Position numbers and translations under genes: made by a program
The notes under the pieces: model-generated
The model's input: the letters and a program-made list of their open reading frames with translations, nothing else
What the model was told of the DNA's origin: nothing
Databases searched by the model: none
In this document: one piece after another, positions 1-9,730 of the stretch
How the letters are laid out: the number at the start of each line of letters is the position of its first letter
Position numbering within the stretch: position 1 is the stretch's first letter
NCBI GenBank assembly: GCA_023334545.1
Contig: JAADVB010000188.1
Span: 1-37,581, forward strand
Source: Salisapilia sapeloensis
Taxonomy: Eukaryota > Oomycota > Peronosporomycetes > Peronosporales > Salisapiliaceae
Reading direction: 5' to 3'
Length of the DNA stretch: 37,581 nt

Positions 1-177
1 ACGACAATTCACACGCAAATGGTACCGGAAGCAGTGGAAGTCCGTCCAATACGCAGCCGCTGCCCCGACGATGCCTTTGCGATGGCAGAGACTCAGCCAA
101 GTGACGGCACGACGGTGTGGTACCAACGAGATTACTGGAAGACTAAGTATGGCATGAACGATACGCTATTGCAGTAG
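1..177 (+). CDS. 3' end of an unidentified protein gene (partial)
   Basis: Frame 1 is open from the window edge to a TAG at 175-177, giving the last 58 residues of a protein. The tail is polar and ends in an aromatic stretch (WYQRDYWKTKYGMNDTLLQ). No domain is recognisable in so short a piece. The gene runs towards the dehydrogenase at 319-1236 on the other strand, with 141 bp between the two stop codons. It could also be a chance open frame, but the lack of stops and the gene-like composition favour a real 3' exon. Confidence 0.5.
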   Translation, partial: TTIHTQMVPEAVEVRPIRSRCPDDAFAMAETQPSDGTTVWYQRDYWKTKYGMNDTLLQ

Positions 178-318
178 CTCTTGGCATTTTTGTAGAGACA
201 AACAGGAATGTACAAACTTGCTACTATTCAGCAATCCTCTCTTAGTTCTATTTCCAACAACAAGAGCCCAAGATCGTGAACAGTACCTCACTTTAGAGTG
301 TAAGACGCACTTGCTCCA

Positions 319-1236
319 TTAAGCACTTTTCTCCATCTGTAGTGCGTGGGCACGCGTCTGCTTGAACGTTGACATGGATCGATGGAGGCCCATAAGACGG
401 ACAAGAAAGTGGCCGACAAATGCAGGCAGCACGTGGTACCCTGCTTCTATATACGCGAGGAACTCTGGTAACACTAGCCGATACCTGTTCTTTCGAATCG
501 CGCTTACGATTGCGTCTGCTGCATACTCTGGTTCAAGAAGTGGCACTGCGAGTGGGGCAGAGACACCTGCGAACATTCCTGTGTTCATGAAAGAAGGACA
601 GACCGTCGTCAGCTTAACGCCCGTCTTGTTCATGAAGTCCAGTTCTTGGCGCAGACTCTCCATGAAGAGCACTGCAGCACCTTTGCTCGCAGAATAGTCG
701 CACATACCTCCGCATCCGTAGACTGCAGCAAGACTGGCTATAGATACGATGTGGCCCTTATTGTGGTACAGCATGGCTGGGAGGAAGGCCTTGACAGTCC
801 AGAAATGGGACAACGCATTCACGTTCATGGTCTTTTCAATCATACTATCCTTCATTTCCAGCAATGGCTTACCACTGACGATACCTGCCAAGACACGATA
901 TAAGCACAGTACAGTATGGAAAGAGGAAAGAATCTAGTCACCTGCGTTGTTGATCAGTATATCGACCGCAATGTGTTTGCTGAGTATCGTTTCAGCCGTG
1001 GAGTAGACGAGTTCTCGGTTCGTGACGTCCACTTCATAGCCCTCGGCACTCCCACCGGTGTTGATGATTTCATCGACGACGCCCGAGACGGTCTCTTGTT
1101 TTAAGTCCCAGATGATAACGTGAGCACCGAGCTTGGCAAAGCGTAGTGCGATCAATCGTCCGATACCCATGCCCCCGCCAGTGACGAGAACTACTTGTCC
1201 TTGGACTGATTTGCCTCTTGAAAAGAAAGCGCCCAT
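319..1236 (-). CDS. short-chain dehydrogenase/reductase, SDR16C (retinol dehydrogenase 10 / 17-beta-HSD) type
   Basis: Two exons, 1236-942 and 884-319, joined across a 57-nt GT-AG intron (941-885) that splits the codon of NNAG. The predicted protein has 286 residues. It shows the classical SDR pattern: nucleotide-binding TGGGMGIG at about 19-26, NNAG at 96-99, catalytic Ser149, and Tyr162 and Lys166 in YSASK. The stretch NNAGIVSGKPLLE and the later CPSFMNTGMF resemble RDH10 and related SDR16C enzymes, which oxidise or reduce retinoid, steroid or lipid alcohols at ER or lipid-droplet membranes with NAD(P). The open frame extends upstream to an ATG at 1353. I chose the ATG at 1236 because an initiator-like element lies at 1269-1284, inside that extension, and because the shorter start puts the Rossmann motif at the usual distance. 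Substrate cannot be told. Confidence 0.9.
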
Positions 1237-1268
1237 CTTGTCTGGTCTTATTGTGTGGAGGCAAAAGC

Positions 1269-1284
1269 AAATCCTGAAATGAGC
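1269..1284 (-). promoter_or_regulatory. oomycete initiator (Inr) of the SDR gene
   Basis: On the minus strand the sequence is GCTCATTTCAGGATTT. It matches the oomycete Inr consensus GCTCATTYYNCAWTTT at 14 of 16 positions. It lies 33 nt before the ATG at 1236, a typical distance for the short 5' leaders of oomycete genes. Confidence 0.65.
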
Positions 1285-2536
1285 TGGAGGAGGGATCTCG
1301 GACGTGTGCACAAACGTGTTTAGAGGCACTGTAGCCATATCCAAATTGCGCATGCAGACCAGGGTTATGGCAGATTTACATCAGTGTCAAGCAGGGTTAC
1401 TGCTTGGTTGGATACGAGGCAAAGGGGATGAGCATCGATTGAAGAAAGGTGCATGAAGGCCATGACACTCGTCACACTTTGCAGAGGTCAATGCAGGTTC
1501 GTTGAATCGCAAGTGTCGACCATATGGGAGGTACCTCGACGGAGGGCGTATGAGCTTCGCTAGAATGCTCTATCTCGCTCTGCCATCCCTTCCTACGTTT
1601 CCTTCGTAGATATGCACGATATTTGTTACTGTATATGCACCAAGCGTGGGTGGGAGGCATAGTGCGTTCAAGTTGCTGCTTCTACTTCAAGTAGATCAGT
1701 GGATCTCGTGATTTCTGAAGAGATCTCGATCGGTGGCATACCAACCATCTCAACTGGACTGAAGACTTAAGCTCGTCGCGTGCGTACCAACAAATTAGAA
1801 CCTCTACTTTCATAACGCTTCCGGTAGAGCTAAAAAGATACGGCCGAGTGAGAACCTGTCTATCCAAAACGATACGTTCGGAATGGTTTTGCTCCCAGTC
1901 ATAGGCACTCAACCTGAGAAAGATGTTCCCATGGTTACATCCAGGTCTTAAAGACAACATTGGATGATTTTGTGCTGCTGGCATCGCATATCCGCCTAGC
2001 TCAACGAGCATCTATAAACAGCTAGATGTCCAAATTGTAATTTCTTGGACAAGACCGAGCAAGACACTAGAGAAGGATATTTCCACATATTCCCATCAAA
2101 TGCACTCTGTATGGAAGCTGAGCGCATGAACCTCGCTTCACTACATATCCGCTCCGATCTTCAACCGCTCTCTCTGGTATGTACCGTATATCCGGAATGC
2201 CATCAAGCATACTCTATCCAAGCTTTTACGTTATCCGATCGAGTCGTCGCCATATCGCTACATTTTGCTAGTCGTGGCATAGTAAGAGCAAGTCAGTCCC
2301 AAGAGGCTGACTGCCAAAGCAGGAGGTCGTATCCTACCTAACGATCCGACGACTAAGTCGAAAAGATGTGGCGTACGCGCCGTTTCGAGCTAGTTTAGCG
2401 CTTGGCATGCTAACAAACCATCCGCGCTTCGTCCATCTCATTGTCAGTCGTGAGTTGCGAAGCCAGAACCAGCTCCTATACTTTCGATCGCGCCAGGTGC
2501 AAACCACCCCTCATCCTTTATCCTTCCAGACTCTGG
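1285..2536. other. intergenic region, no gene recognised
   Basis: About 1.25 kb between two divergent genes. It holds only short open frames (the longest is 1682-2011, minus, 109 codons) with no recognisable domain. It must contain the upstream promoter sequence of the SDR gene and of the sphingomyelinase gene. Confidence 0.5.
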
Positions 2537-2550
2537 ACTCATTTTAAAGC
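2537..2550 (+). promoter_or_regulatory. possible initiator of the sphingomyelinase gene
   Basis: ACTCATTTTAAAGC shares the CTCATTTT core of the oomycete Inr but not its 3' half. It sits 32 nt before the ATG at 2583. This is a weak match. Confidence 0.3.
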
Positions 2551-2582
2551 TATCAATCCTTCTCTAGTCCAGAACACTCGCC

Positions 2583-4802
2583 ATGGGCTTATCCTCGGAC
2601 GCGCTTAGTAACGGCATCGCTCGAATCCGTATGGATAGTATTTGGGAGGACCCGTCGGAGCCCATGGAGATCGGTGTCACGAACACGACGGTTTTCTCCT
2701 CTTCCAAGTCCTTTGACACTGCCAACGTGCTCTACGAAGTCACACTCCACTTTCCACGGCGGAGTAGACTATGGCGACTGCATCGTTCTCTGGAGGATTT
2801 TGCCGACATGGACACATCTCTCCGCGATCTCTTCTCGGAGGAATTTAATACGCGACACATCGAGTTCCCCACAGCTCACAAACCGATCTCGACGTGGCGG
2901 ACGAAAGCAGTAGATGTCACTGTCTTCTGGAGGCGTAGTAATAACAGTGAAAACATCCAAGCTCTGAACGAAGAGCAAGCAGACAAAGTACGTACACAGT
3001 TAAACCAGTATCTCCACCGGCTACTCGAAGTGGAGCCGGTCATCGAGCACGAAGCCTTCCAGAGCTTCGTGACGCCAATCCCAGACTCTGAGGACCGAGA
3101 CGTCGTTGGCCAACCGTCATGCGCCATGCCGAACAAACTCATGGTATCACAAAACCGATTACGCGGCAGACTGTCCGACGCTTTACTAGCTCCAGCTCTA
3201 AAAGTTCTGTCAAATCCGGAGGATCCGATCAAGTATGGCGGTGAGATCCATATCACTGCGTTCGGCGGACTGCCAGTCTCGCTTTCCACTCGAGGTGGCG
3301 TCGCGTCTTCCACGGCTGCGGCTGCCGTTGCAGTGGGCATCGCTGGTGCTGCCTTGGGTCCTATTTCGGCTGCTCTCATGACTGCTGGAGCCGTTGGCGG
3401 AGGTATCGGCAACTACCGTATGAACAAGGCTGACTATTTGACCATCCAGCGACCAAGGGTCACACCGGAGACACGTATCAACGACAAGCCGGTGTACGGA
3501 CCTCCCGATCGGACCGACCTAGAAGATGGTACGTTCCGAGTCGAAAGTGTGGGTGATTTCGCCAGTCGCAAGCGTCTACTGCGCTTTGGAGACTACTTTC
3601 GACTACGCATCGGGAGCAAAATTGTTCAAATGAAGAAGACGTCTGCATCGACCAGCGCATTAGTTGCGGTAGAAAACACAACGAACGAGTCATACGACCG
3701 TCCATCGATCTTCCGACTCGTGTCTCCGTCCAAAGAGTCTGGTCCAGTCACGCACAACTCGTATGTCTACCTCCAGGCCATCGATGACAATTCCAACAGC
3801 CATATTGTGTCCACGAACACGATTGGAGACAGGGCTTTGACGTGTGATTCCTGCGAGCTGTTTAGTTCCCCCACTGTCTTCCGAATCAACTCGCTCTCAG
3901 CTCCGTCTAGACCAGCGCCAGAGTCCACACGACCTTCCTTTAGCCTTCGTCTAGCCGTCTACAACGTGTGGCTGATGCCCAAACTCCTCAGCTCACTCAG
4001 TGCCAAGCTGTCTCCCAACGCCTTGAGGAGAGCGCAGGCCATTCCGCCTAGCTTGGAGAGATACAACCCTGACATTGTCGTGTTCTGTGAAGCCTTCTGC
4101 TCCAGCAGTCGCAAGGCGCTCGTATCTGGCATGAAAGAACGAGGCTTCTTGTACGAGACGAGAGCCATCAGTGCCGACAAGTCTCTCTTGACAATGGACG
4201 GAGGCGTTCTCGTGATGAGCAAGCATCCGATCGAAAGTGTCCACGAGCTCACGTTTGGCGACTTGTCCGCTGGAGACGACAAGTACGCTGACAAGGGCGT
4301 CGTCTACTGCAAACTGAATGTCGGTGGAGAAACCGTCCACGTGTTCGCCACGCACCTTCAGGCGTGGAACACGAACGAGTGTCGAGACGTTCGCAAGCGG
4401 CAGCTGGAACTCATGGACGCTTTTACCCAATCGATGGGTATAGCTCAGGACGAAGCAGTCGTGTTTGCTGGCGACTTTAATGTCGATGCTACGTCCGATG
4501 AGTACGCTGATATGCTGACGACGTTGGACGCAATGGATGTGCCACTTGATGATGAATCGAGCACATTCAGCTTCGATCCGCTCCGGAACGAACTGGCGAA
4601 AGCAGGACCGAGCTCGGATGGGATCCAAGAACGACTGGACTACGTTCTAGTGCCGAAAAAGTTTAGGCAGACGACAAGAGCGACGTGCCAGGTCCTGGAT
4701 CTCAAGGCAAGCAAAGACTGGAGCGTCATCGGTGACCGACCAGAAGATGGTGTGATGGACCTGTCTGATCACTTCCCAGTGCTAGCGGATCTGCACTTTT
4801 GA
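2583..4802 (+). CDS. PX-domain neutral sphingomyelinase (endonuclease/exonuclease/phosphatase fold)
   Basis: Single-exon gene of 739 residues. Residues about 28-163 resemble a PX (phosphoinositide-binding) domain. Residues 238-277 are a Gly/Ala-rich hydrophobic stretch that could insert in a membrane. Residues about 315-437 look like a beta-trefoil/MIR-like segment. Residues 455-739 are the catalytic domain, with the signature residues of Mg-dependent sphingomyelinase C and DNase I-like phosphatases: Asn461 (YNVW), Glu503 (CEAF), His591 (THLQAW), Asp631/Asn633 (GDFNV) and Asp729/His730 (SDHFPV). The expected reaction is hydrolysis of sphingomyelin-type lipids (oomycetes carry ceramide phosphoethanolamine) to ceramide and a phospho-base at endosomal or plasma membrane. 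There is no signal peptide, so a cytosolic face is likely. Pairing PX with a sphingomyelinase is unusual. An inositol-phosphatase activity cannot be fully excluded, but the motif spacing fits sphingomyelinase better. Confidence 0.85.
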   Translation: MGLSSDALSNGIARIRMDSIWEDPSEPMEIGVTNTTVFSSSKSFDTANVLYEVTLHFPRRSRLWRLHRSLEDFADMDTSLRDLFSEEFNTRHIEFPTAHKPISTWRTKAVDVTVFWRRSNNSENIQALNEEQADKVRTQLNQYLHRLLEVEPVIEHEAFQSFVTPIPDSEDRDVVGQPSCAMPNKLMVSQNRLRGRLSDALLAPALKVLSNPEDPIKYGGEIHITAFGGLPVSLSTRGGVASSTAAAAVAVGIAGAALGPISAALMTAGAVGGGIGNYRMNKADYLTIQRPRVTPETRINDKPVYGPPDRTDLEDGTFRVESVGDFASRKRLLRFGDYFRLRIGSKIVQMKKTSASTSALVAVENTTNESYDRPSIFRLVSPSKESGPVTHNSYVYLQAIDDNSNSHIVSTNTIGDRALTCDSCELFSSPTVFRINSLSAPSRPAPESTRPSFSLRLAVYNVWLMPKLLSSLSAKLSPNALRRAQAIPPSLERYNPDIVVFCEAFCSSSRKALVSGMKERGFLYETRAISADKSLLTMDGGVLVMSKHPIESVHELTFGDLSAGDDKYADKGVVYCKLNVGGETVHVFATHLQAWNTNECRDVRKRQLELMDAFTQSMGIAQDEAVVFAGDFNVDATSDEYADMLTTLDAMDVPLDDESSTFSFDPLRNELAKAGPSSDGIQERLDYVLVPKKFRQTTRATCQVLDLKASKDWSVIGDRPEDGVMDLSDHFPVLADLHF

Positions 4803-6001
4803 GGCAACTAGCGTAGGGCTAGCTACAACTTGAGATGCATGCACGAGATACCAGACTGCATCGTAAACGAGCAAGTACATATTTTAATGCTTAACATGGA
4901 GTGCAAGAGATAGATCATTTCAATTTCTACTGCTTCAATCATTCGCACTGTCGTGAGAAGCTCCTTTTCATCTGACCGGGCATGTCGAGAGAGACATAGT
5001 GTCCAAGAAGTATCGTTTTTCGAGCTATTGCGTTTCGACCACGCCTAGAAAACAGATAAAGCGAGGGCAACTGACCACCATCGTGACATTGAAAGTGACT
5101 TGTAGCTTTCTACCGACATAAAGCATTTCAGTGCTGTCACCGTTAAGATCGCAGTTTCTCTTGCTTCTAATGTACTGCAGGAAAGACGCGAACGATGGCA
5201 TGAAATATCGTTGCTTGTGTTTACGATGGGGAGCGATATTCAACGAAGCAGTTACTAAGAGTATCGTCGTGAGCAAGGCTGCTTCGAACGAGATGATTGT
5301 CAACTATGTTGGACGGCTTCAAGTGCAATCACAATTTTCGATGCAAGCGCGTAGATGTCCTTTTAAAAAGCTATTTCGCAGTGCTCATTCGAAGCACTAC
5401 TACTTATCCATCATGAACAATAAGGCTTTGGCCCCCATGCGAAGCGAAGGAAAGGATATGCATGTGGTAACACTAACTCTATAATGCGATTGTATCGCCA
5501 GGGGCGATTCTGAGTTGAGCATCAGCTGTAGCTACTGGCTCATCTTTGTGGCGGGAAGATCCGAATCTGAGTACACTTGCATTCCCATTCTTCAATACCT
5601 GACATATTCCCGTGGTCCATAGTCAAAGATGTGCCGATTGCATTACCATTATGGAAGTCTATCACATATTTCTATACTAGCACGTAATCGACACGCATCA
5701 GCAACCTGGATACACTTGATAAATGCACCTAGATATGTTGTCCATGCTTCGTACGATGCTGTCAGGTAGTTATCAGAAAGCGTTACATGAAAGGGAGCTT
5801 AGCTTGAAGTTCCCTCGCGTCTACATGTATTAATCAAATCTGAGTCGACTAAGTGTACACTGATCTTCCTTCCTTATGCTCGACCGATCACTTATGCAGG
5901 CATGACACAGACGTTGGCATGCCTCTACAGATGCTTAATCAGAGTACCAAGCTGTAGGATGGTGCACTTCGCACGTGATACAGACGCTCTACCGATCCAT
6001 C
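4803..6001. other. intergenic region, no gene recognised
   Basis: About 1.2 kb of AT-richer sequence between two tandem genes. Short overlapping open frames occur on both strands at 5025-5484, but none shows a domain, a plausible splice extension or coding-like composition. The 3' part carries the promoter of the protease gene. Confidence 0.5.
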
Positions 6002-6017
6002 GCTCATTCTCCAAATT
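6002..6017 (+). promoter_or_regulatory. oomycete initiator (Inr) of the protease gene
   Basis: GCTCATTCTCCAAATT matches the oomycete consensus GCTCATTYYNCAWTTT at 15 of 16 positions. It is followed by a CTTGGCCAG stretch where the flanking promoter region would lie. It is 48 nt before the ATG at 6066, and is among the best core promoter matches in the window. Confidence 0.75.
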
Positions 6018-6065
6018 GCTTGGCCAGTTACACTCGTCACCTCCAAGTTCTTCACGAAGCTAAAC

Positions 6066-7361
6066 ATGGTCAAGTCTCTGCGTACTACCTCGCTGGCACT
6101 CTTCTCCATAGCGGCGTCAATGACCGCCGCCGTGTCCGTTGCATCGACTGACAGCGATGACTTTGTGATTCCTCCAGTGAAATTGGTTCCTGCTGGCACA
6201 CGGAAAACTTTTGATGACTACAACCTCAAGACTTGTGAGCCGACTGTGTGGGAAATCAAGGACGACACGGCCATGCTCACCGAGATCCACTTTTCCGTCA
6301 TTCGAACGCCAGGTGACATCGTCATCGTGTCTGAGCTAGATGGCTCCAACCCACAGACGTTCGTAACAGAAGCACGAGGTGGCCTTACGACAGAACCTGT
6401 GCATGGAAAAGGAGCTCGAGTGGAGTTCCGACCGGCCCAGTCTGGCGGTTGCGTCGACGATAATGCCGGAGATAAATTCAACCTCGCCATTGACTACGTC
6501 GACTTCACGACAGACCCTGCTTCCCGCCTTTCAACCCAGGCGATCTGTGGCGGAAATGAGCAGGTGAACACCAACTGCCTTGTCCAAGAAGCAGAATACA
6601 CGCAATCCGAAGACAGTCAGCTCTACACGGATATTTACCGGCAAGGTCGTGCCACCCTCCGCCTTCGTCGCCTTGATCCAGAAGCAGGCTTATGGTACTA
6701 CTGCACTGCCTGGTTGTGGGGAAGTATGCTTCTCTTTATATCGTTATAGTTGTTCATGTCTAACGCATGCTTGTGCTTCCGTTTAGACGAAGGACATGTT
6801 ATTACGAATAACCACTGCATGAAGAGCCAAGAGTGGGCCGACAACACTGAACTTCAGTTCCTGGTCGAACAGGACTGTGGCGTGGATTGTGCATACGGTG
6901 ATTGCGCCTCCAAGGAAGTTCTGGCTGGCAAAGGAAACGTTACGTTCTTGGAGACAGATGAGGAGTATGACTGGGCACTCTTGCAAATCACCAACAATGC
7001 CGAATACTACAATGATGTTTATGGATACCAGCAAATCCGTGCCAAGGGACCCGAGGTCGGTGAAGAGATTTTCATCCTCGGACACCCCCACGCTGGTCCG
7101 ACAATGACTGCCATTACGGACGACCAAGCTGGTGATGAGTGGCCTGAAATCAACTCGATCGACGACGGTGTCATCCGATACAGCGTCGACACCGAAGGCG
7201 GAAGCTCTGGTTCATCCGTCCACTCCAAGGTCGACTTTAGTGTCGTTGGTCTTCACCGATTCGGAACTTGCTCTCCCATAGCAGCGAACGGCGGGACTTC
7301 TAGCAGTGTTCTAGCTGACGTGCTCTCAGCTTACTCGAGCACCAACGACGGTCTCGTATAG
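6066..7361 (+). CDS. secreted serine protease, S1 family (glutamyl/lysyl endopeptidase-like)
   Basis: Two exons, 6066-6723 and 6787-7361, with a 63-nt intron (6724-6786, GTATGC...TTTAG). The predicted protein has 410 residues. Residues 1-26 form a signal peptide. A long propeptide or N-terminal domain follows to about 165. The protease domain carries the triad His229 (ITNNHC), Asp281 (YDWALL) and Ser360 (EGGSSGSS, in the place of the GNSGS of V8-type proteases). The downstream GLHRFGTC is the usual substrate-pocket strand. Several cysteines suggest disulfides, as expected outside the cell. The splice is supported because it joins CTAWLWG to NEGHVITNNHC, rebuilding the conserved strand before the catalytic His. 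Cleavage preference cannot be predicted with certainty. In a pathogen such an enzyme could act on host proteins, but that is inference. Confidence 0.88.
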
Positions 7362-7639
7362 ATTCAAGTAATCGACAAGATCGCGAGTCTCGATGCACAT
7401 AGGATCGTATTGCATAATTGAAAAAATTGTTTCATGGAACCAAAAAATAGTTTGTGTCCGCTCTAAATATAGTTCTACTCAGATAGGGATACGATTAGCC
7501 TGTACTTCAACCATCGTTCCACAATCGTACCCTTATGACCGATGATGACGCATGCGTACCACTACTGAGCCACTTCTTTTAGACAGCATTTTTGTAAGGC
7601 CACGTAGACCGTTTTATTCTCAACTCCAAAATCCCGAGC

Positions 7640-9287
7640 ATGAAGTTCTGGTTGTATGCGAGCACGAGTCTTGCGACTTGCGGCGCTCTACTATGGTACA
7701 CCTACCTCACTCGACAGCAATTCTACCCGTCAGTCATCTACCTCGTCACGTCCAAGCTGAGTCTTTTGATCCTTGGCAACGCTGGCCTGGTGCTCACACT
7801 CTTGCTCGGCCGAGCTGTCAAGTCCGTCTTCTTCACCTCCTTACGAGACGCAGAAGTAGAGGTACAACTTTTTATTGATACAAGAAATATCTGCTCCTAT
7901 TCACTTGTATATGCCATAGCTATTGCATGAAAATGTGCGTTTCACCATCACCGAGACGTGTCTCGCGCTGACCATCTTTCGTGAAGAGCTCACTTTCTCC
8001 GTCATGGCGCTTTTTACGTCGCTAGTGTTCCTGAAGGCCTTCCATTGGATCGCCCACTCCCGTATAGAGTTCATCGAGCAGTCAGATATCATTCCTCGAG
8101 CGACACACGTGCGCCTCGTGTCACTCATGACGCTCTTAGCGTGCATCGACATGACCTTCGTGCTGTCCTGCAGCAACTCTGTTCTGGAGTCTGGTCCGTC
8201 CGTGCTCTTGCTCTTTGGCTTTGAATTCCTCATCATGTTCGTGACGATTATCACTGTCTTTTTACGCTACGTCCTGCTGGTCATCGACCTCCGGATGGAA
8301 AACGCTTGGACGAACAAATTCACCTACCTCTTCTACCTCGACCTCATCTCCGAGACAGTGAAGCTAGTCGTCTACCTCGTCTTCTTCCTCCTCATCTTCT
8401 CTTACTACGGACTGCCTCTCCACCTCGTCCGAGACCTGTGGCTAAGTGTCAAGGGTTTACAACAACGTCTTGCCTCGTACTATCGCTACCGACAGATCAC
8501 ACAGAACCTCCAACAGCGTTTCGTTAGTCCAACTGAAGAAGAGTTGGAGCAGTCGGACCGTACATGCATCATCTGTCGAGAAGAGATGGAAGCGACGTCG
8601 TCTAAGAAACTCCCGTGTGACCACATTTTCCACATCCACTGTCTTAAAATGTGGGTCCAGAGGCAGCAAACCTGTCCGACGTGTCGGACCATGATCCCCA
8701 CGAACCCAAGGCCTCCGACACCTCCTACAGCACAACCACAGCCACAGCCACATGCTCCATACCAGGCTCCACCACAGGGACAAGCACAGGGACAACCGCA
8801 GGCTCAGCCGACCGTACCTCTTCACCCGAATACTACGCATGTACCTCCACTTCACGATGTGGAGAGTGTGCGGAGGCAGATTGAGTTCGTCCAGGCACAG
8901 CTGGCTGCAGTCCAAGCGGCGATGCCTGCGCATTTCCAGGCAGGACAGAACATGTTCCCGATGCAGTTTCCAACAGTTCCAACGACGATGAACCCGACTC
9001 CAACGACCCAGACTCCGACAGGTCAGACTACGATGACTCCGACGCCAAGTCCAACTCGTACGCCAAACACAGCCGAGAGCCAGGACAACAATGAAGAGCT
9101 GGAGGAAAAGGAAGCTCCAGACGAATCAAGTGATTCTGTGCAGGAGACGAAAGAAGAGAAACCGGAAGAGAAAGAAATTCCGCGGGCTAAGACGGAGGCG
9201 GAGGAACGGAGGGAAGAGCTCCGACGCCGGTACACACGTATCTATGGTAACTTGGAGAACAGGGGAGAAGAAAAAGAGGAGAGTTAA
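7640..9287 (+). CDS. HRD1: ERAD E3 ubiquitin ligase HRD1/synoviolin
   Basis: Two exons, 7640-7861 and 7920-9287, with a 58-nt phase-0 intron. The protein has 529 residues (yeast Hrd1p has 551). The N-terminal half holds at least six membrane segments, near 1-22, 30-60, 100-117, 140-158, 168-198 and 219-244. The stretch spanning the splice (DAEVE then LLHENVRFTITETCLALT) follows HRD1 closely. A RING-H2 finger has ligands Cys290, Cys293, Cys307, His309, His312, Cys315, Cys326 and Cys329. The tail is rich in Pro/Gln/Thr, then strongly acidic/basic, as in other HRD1 proteins. HRD1 forms the retrotranslocation channel and ubiquitinates misfolded ER proteins. A weak Inr-like TTTATTCTCAACTC lies at about 7613-7626. 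The first exon's conserved QFYPSVIYL supports the chosen ATG. Confidence 0.95.
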
Positions 9288-9730
9288 ATGCAAATGATAA
9301 ACGTATATTGAAATCTCCCTCGGTAAATCTGTACTGAATCTTCACTTTAGGTCAGATAGAGCTAATATATGTTGTTCGTCATCGGGAAAGCTACGAGGTC
9401 TACGGATGCGATGTTGCTGCCGAGCGCAATCTCAACCATAGATACCTATCTAGACTACTGGACAAACGAAGGTTTGTAGGTGCTCAGTATGAGTAGGAGT
9501 AAATCGATATTCATCAACTAGATCAGCAAAGTTCATCTTCATTGCACCAAAGTCGTAGGGACTACTCGTCGTCTTGCAGAATGAGCTTATATGGAAACCT
9601 TTGCTACATGAAACGACTGGTTGAGAATTTAAAATACAGGATTGGTTGTAAATACTGGAGAATGAACTGGATTGGTGCATAATGACATGCGAGCTTGAAA
9701 GGGTGCAGCGACTTCAACATCTGGGAAGAC
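9288..9730. other. intergenic region, no gene recognised
   Basis: About 440 bp between two tandem genes, holding the HRD1 3' region and the promoter of the WD-repeat gene. No conserved open frame or clear Inr was seen. Confidence 0.45.

Noticed and set aside
1682-2011. Minus-strand open frame of 109 codons in the first intergenic region.
   Set aside because: No recognisable domain, no promoter element and a patternless composition.
3993-4628. Minus-strand open frame of 211 codons.
   Set aside because: It is the shadow of the sphingomyelinase catalytic domain and has no domain of its own.
5131-5484. Plus-strand open frame of 117 codons.
   Set aside because: No domain, and it overlaps another frame of similar quality on the other strand. 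Chance is the simpler explanation.
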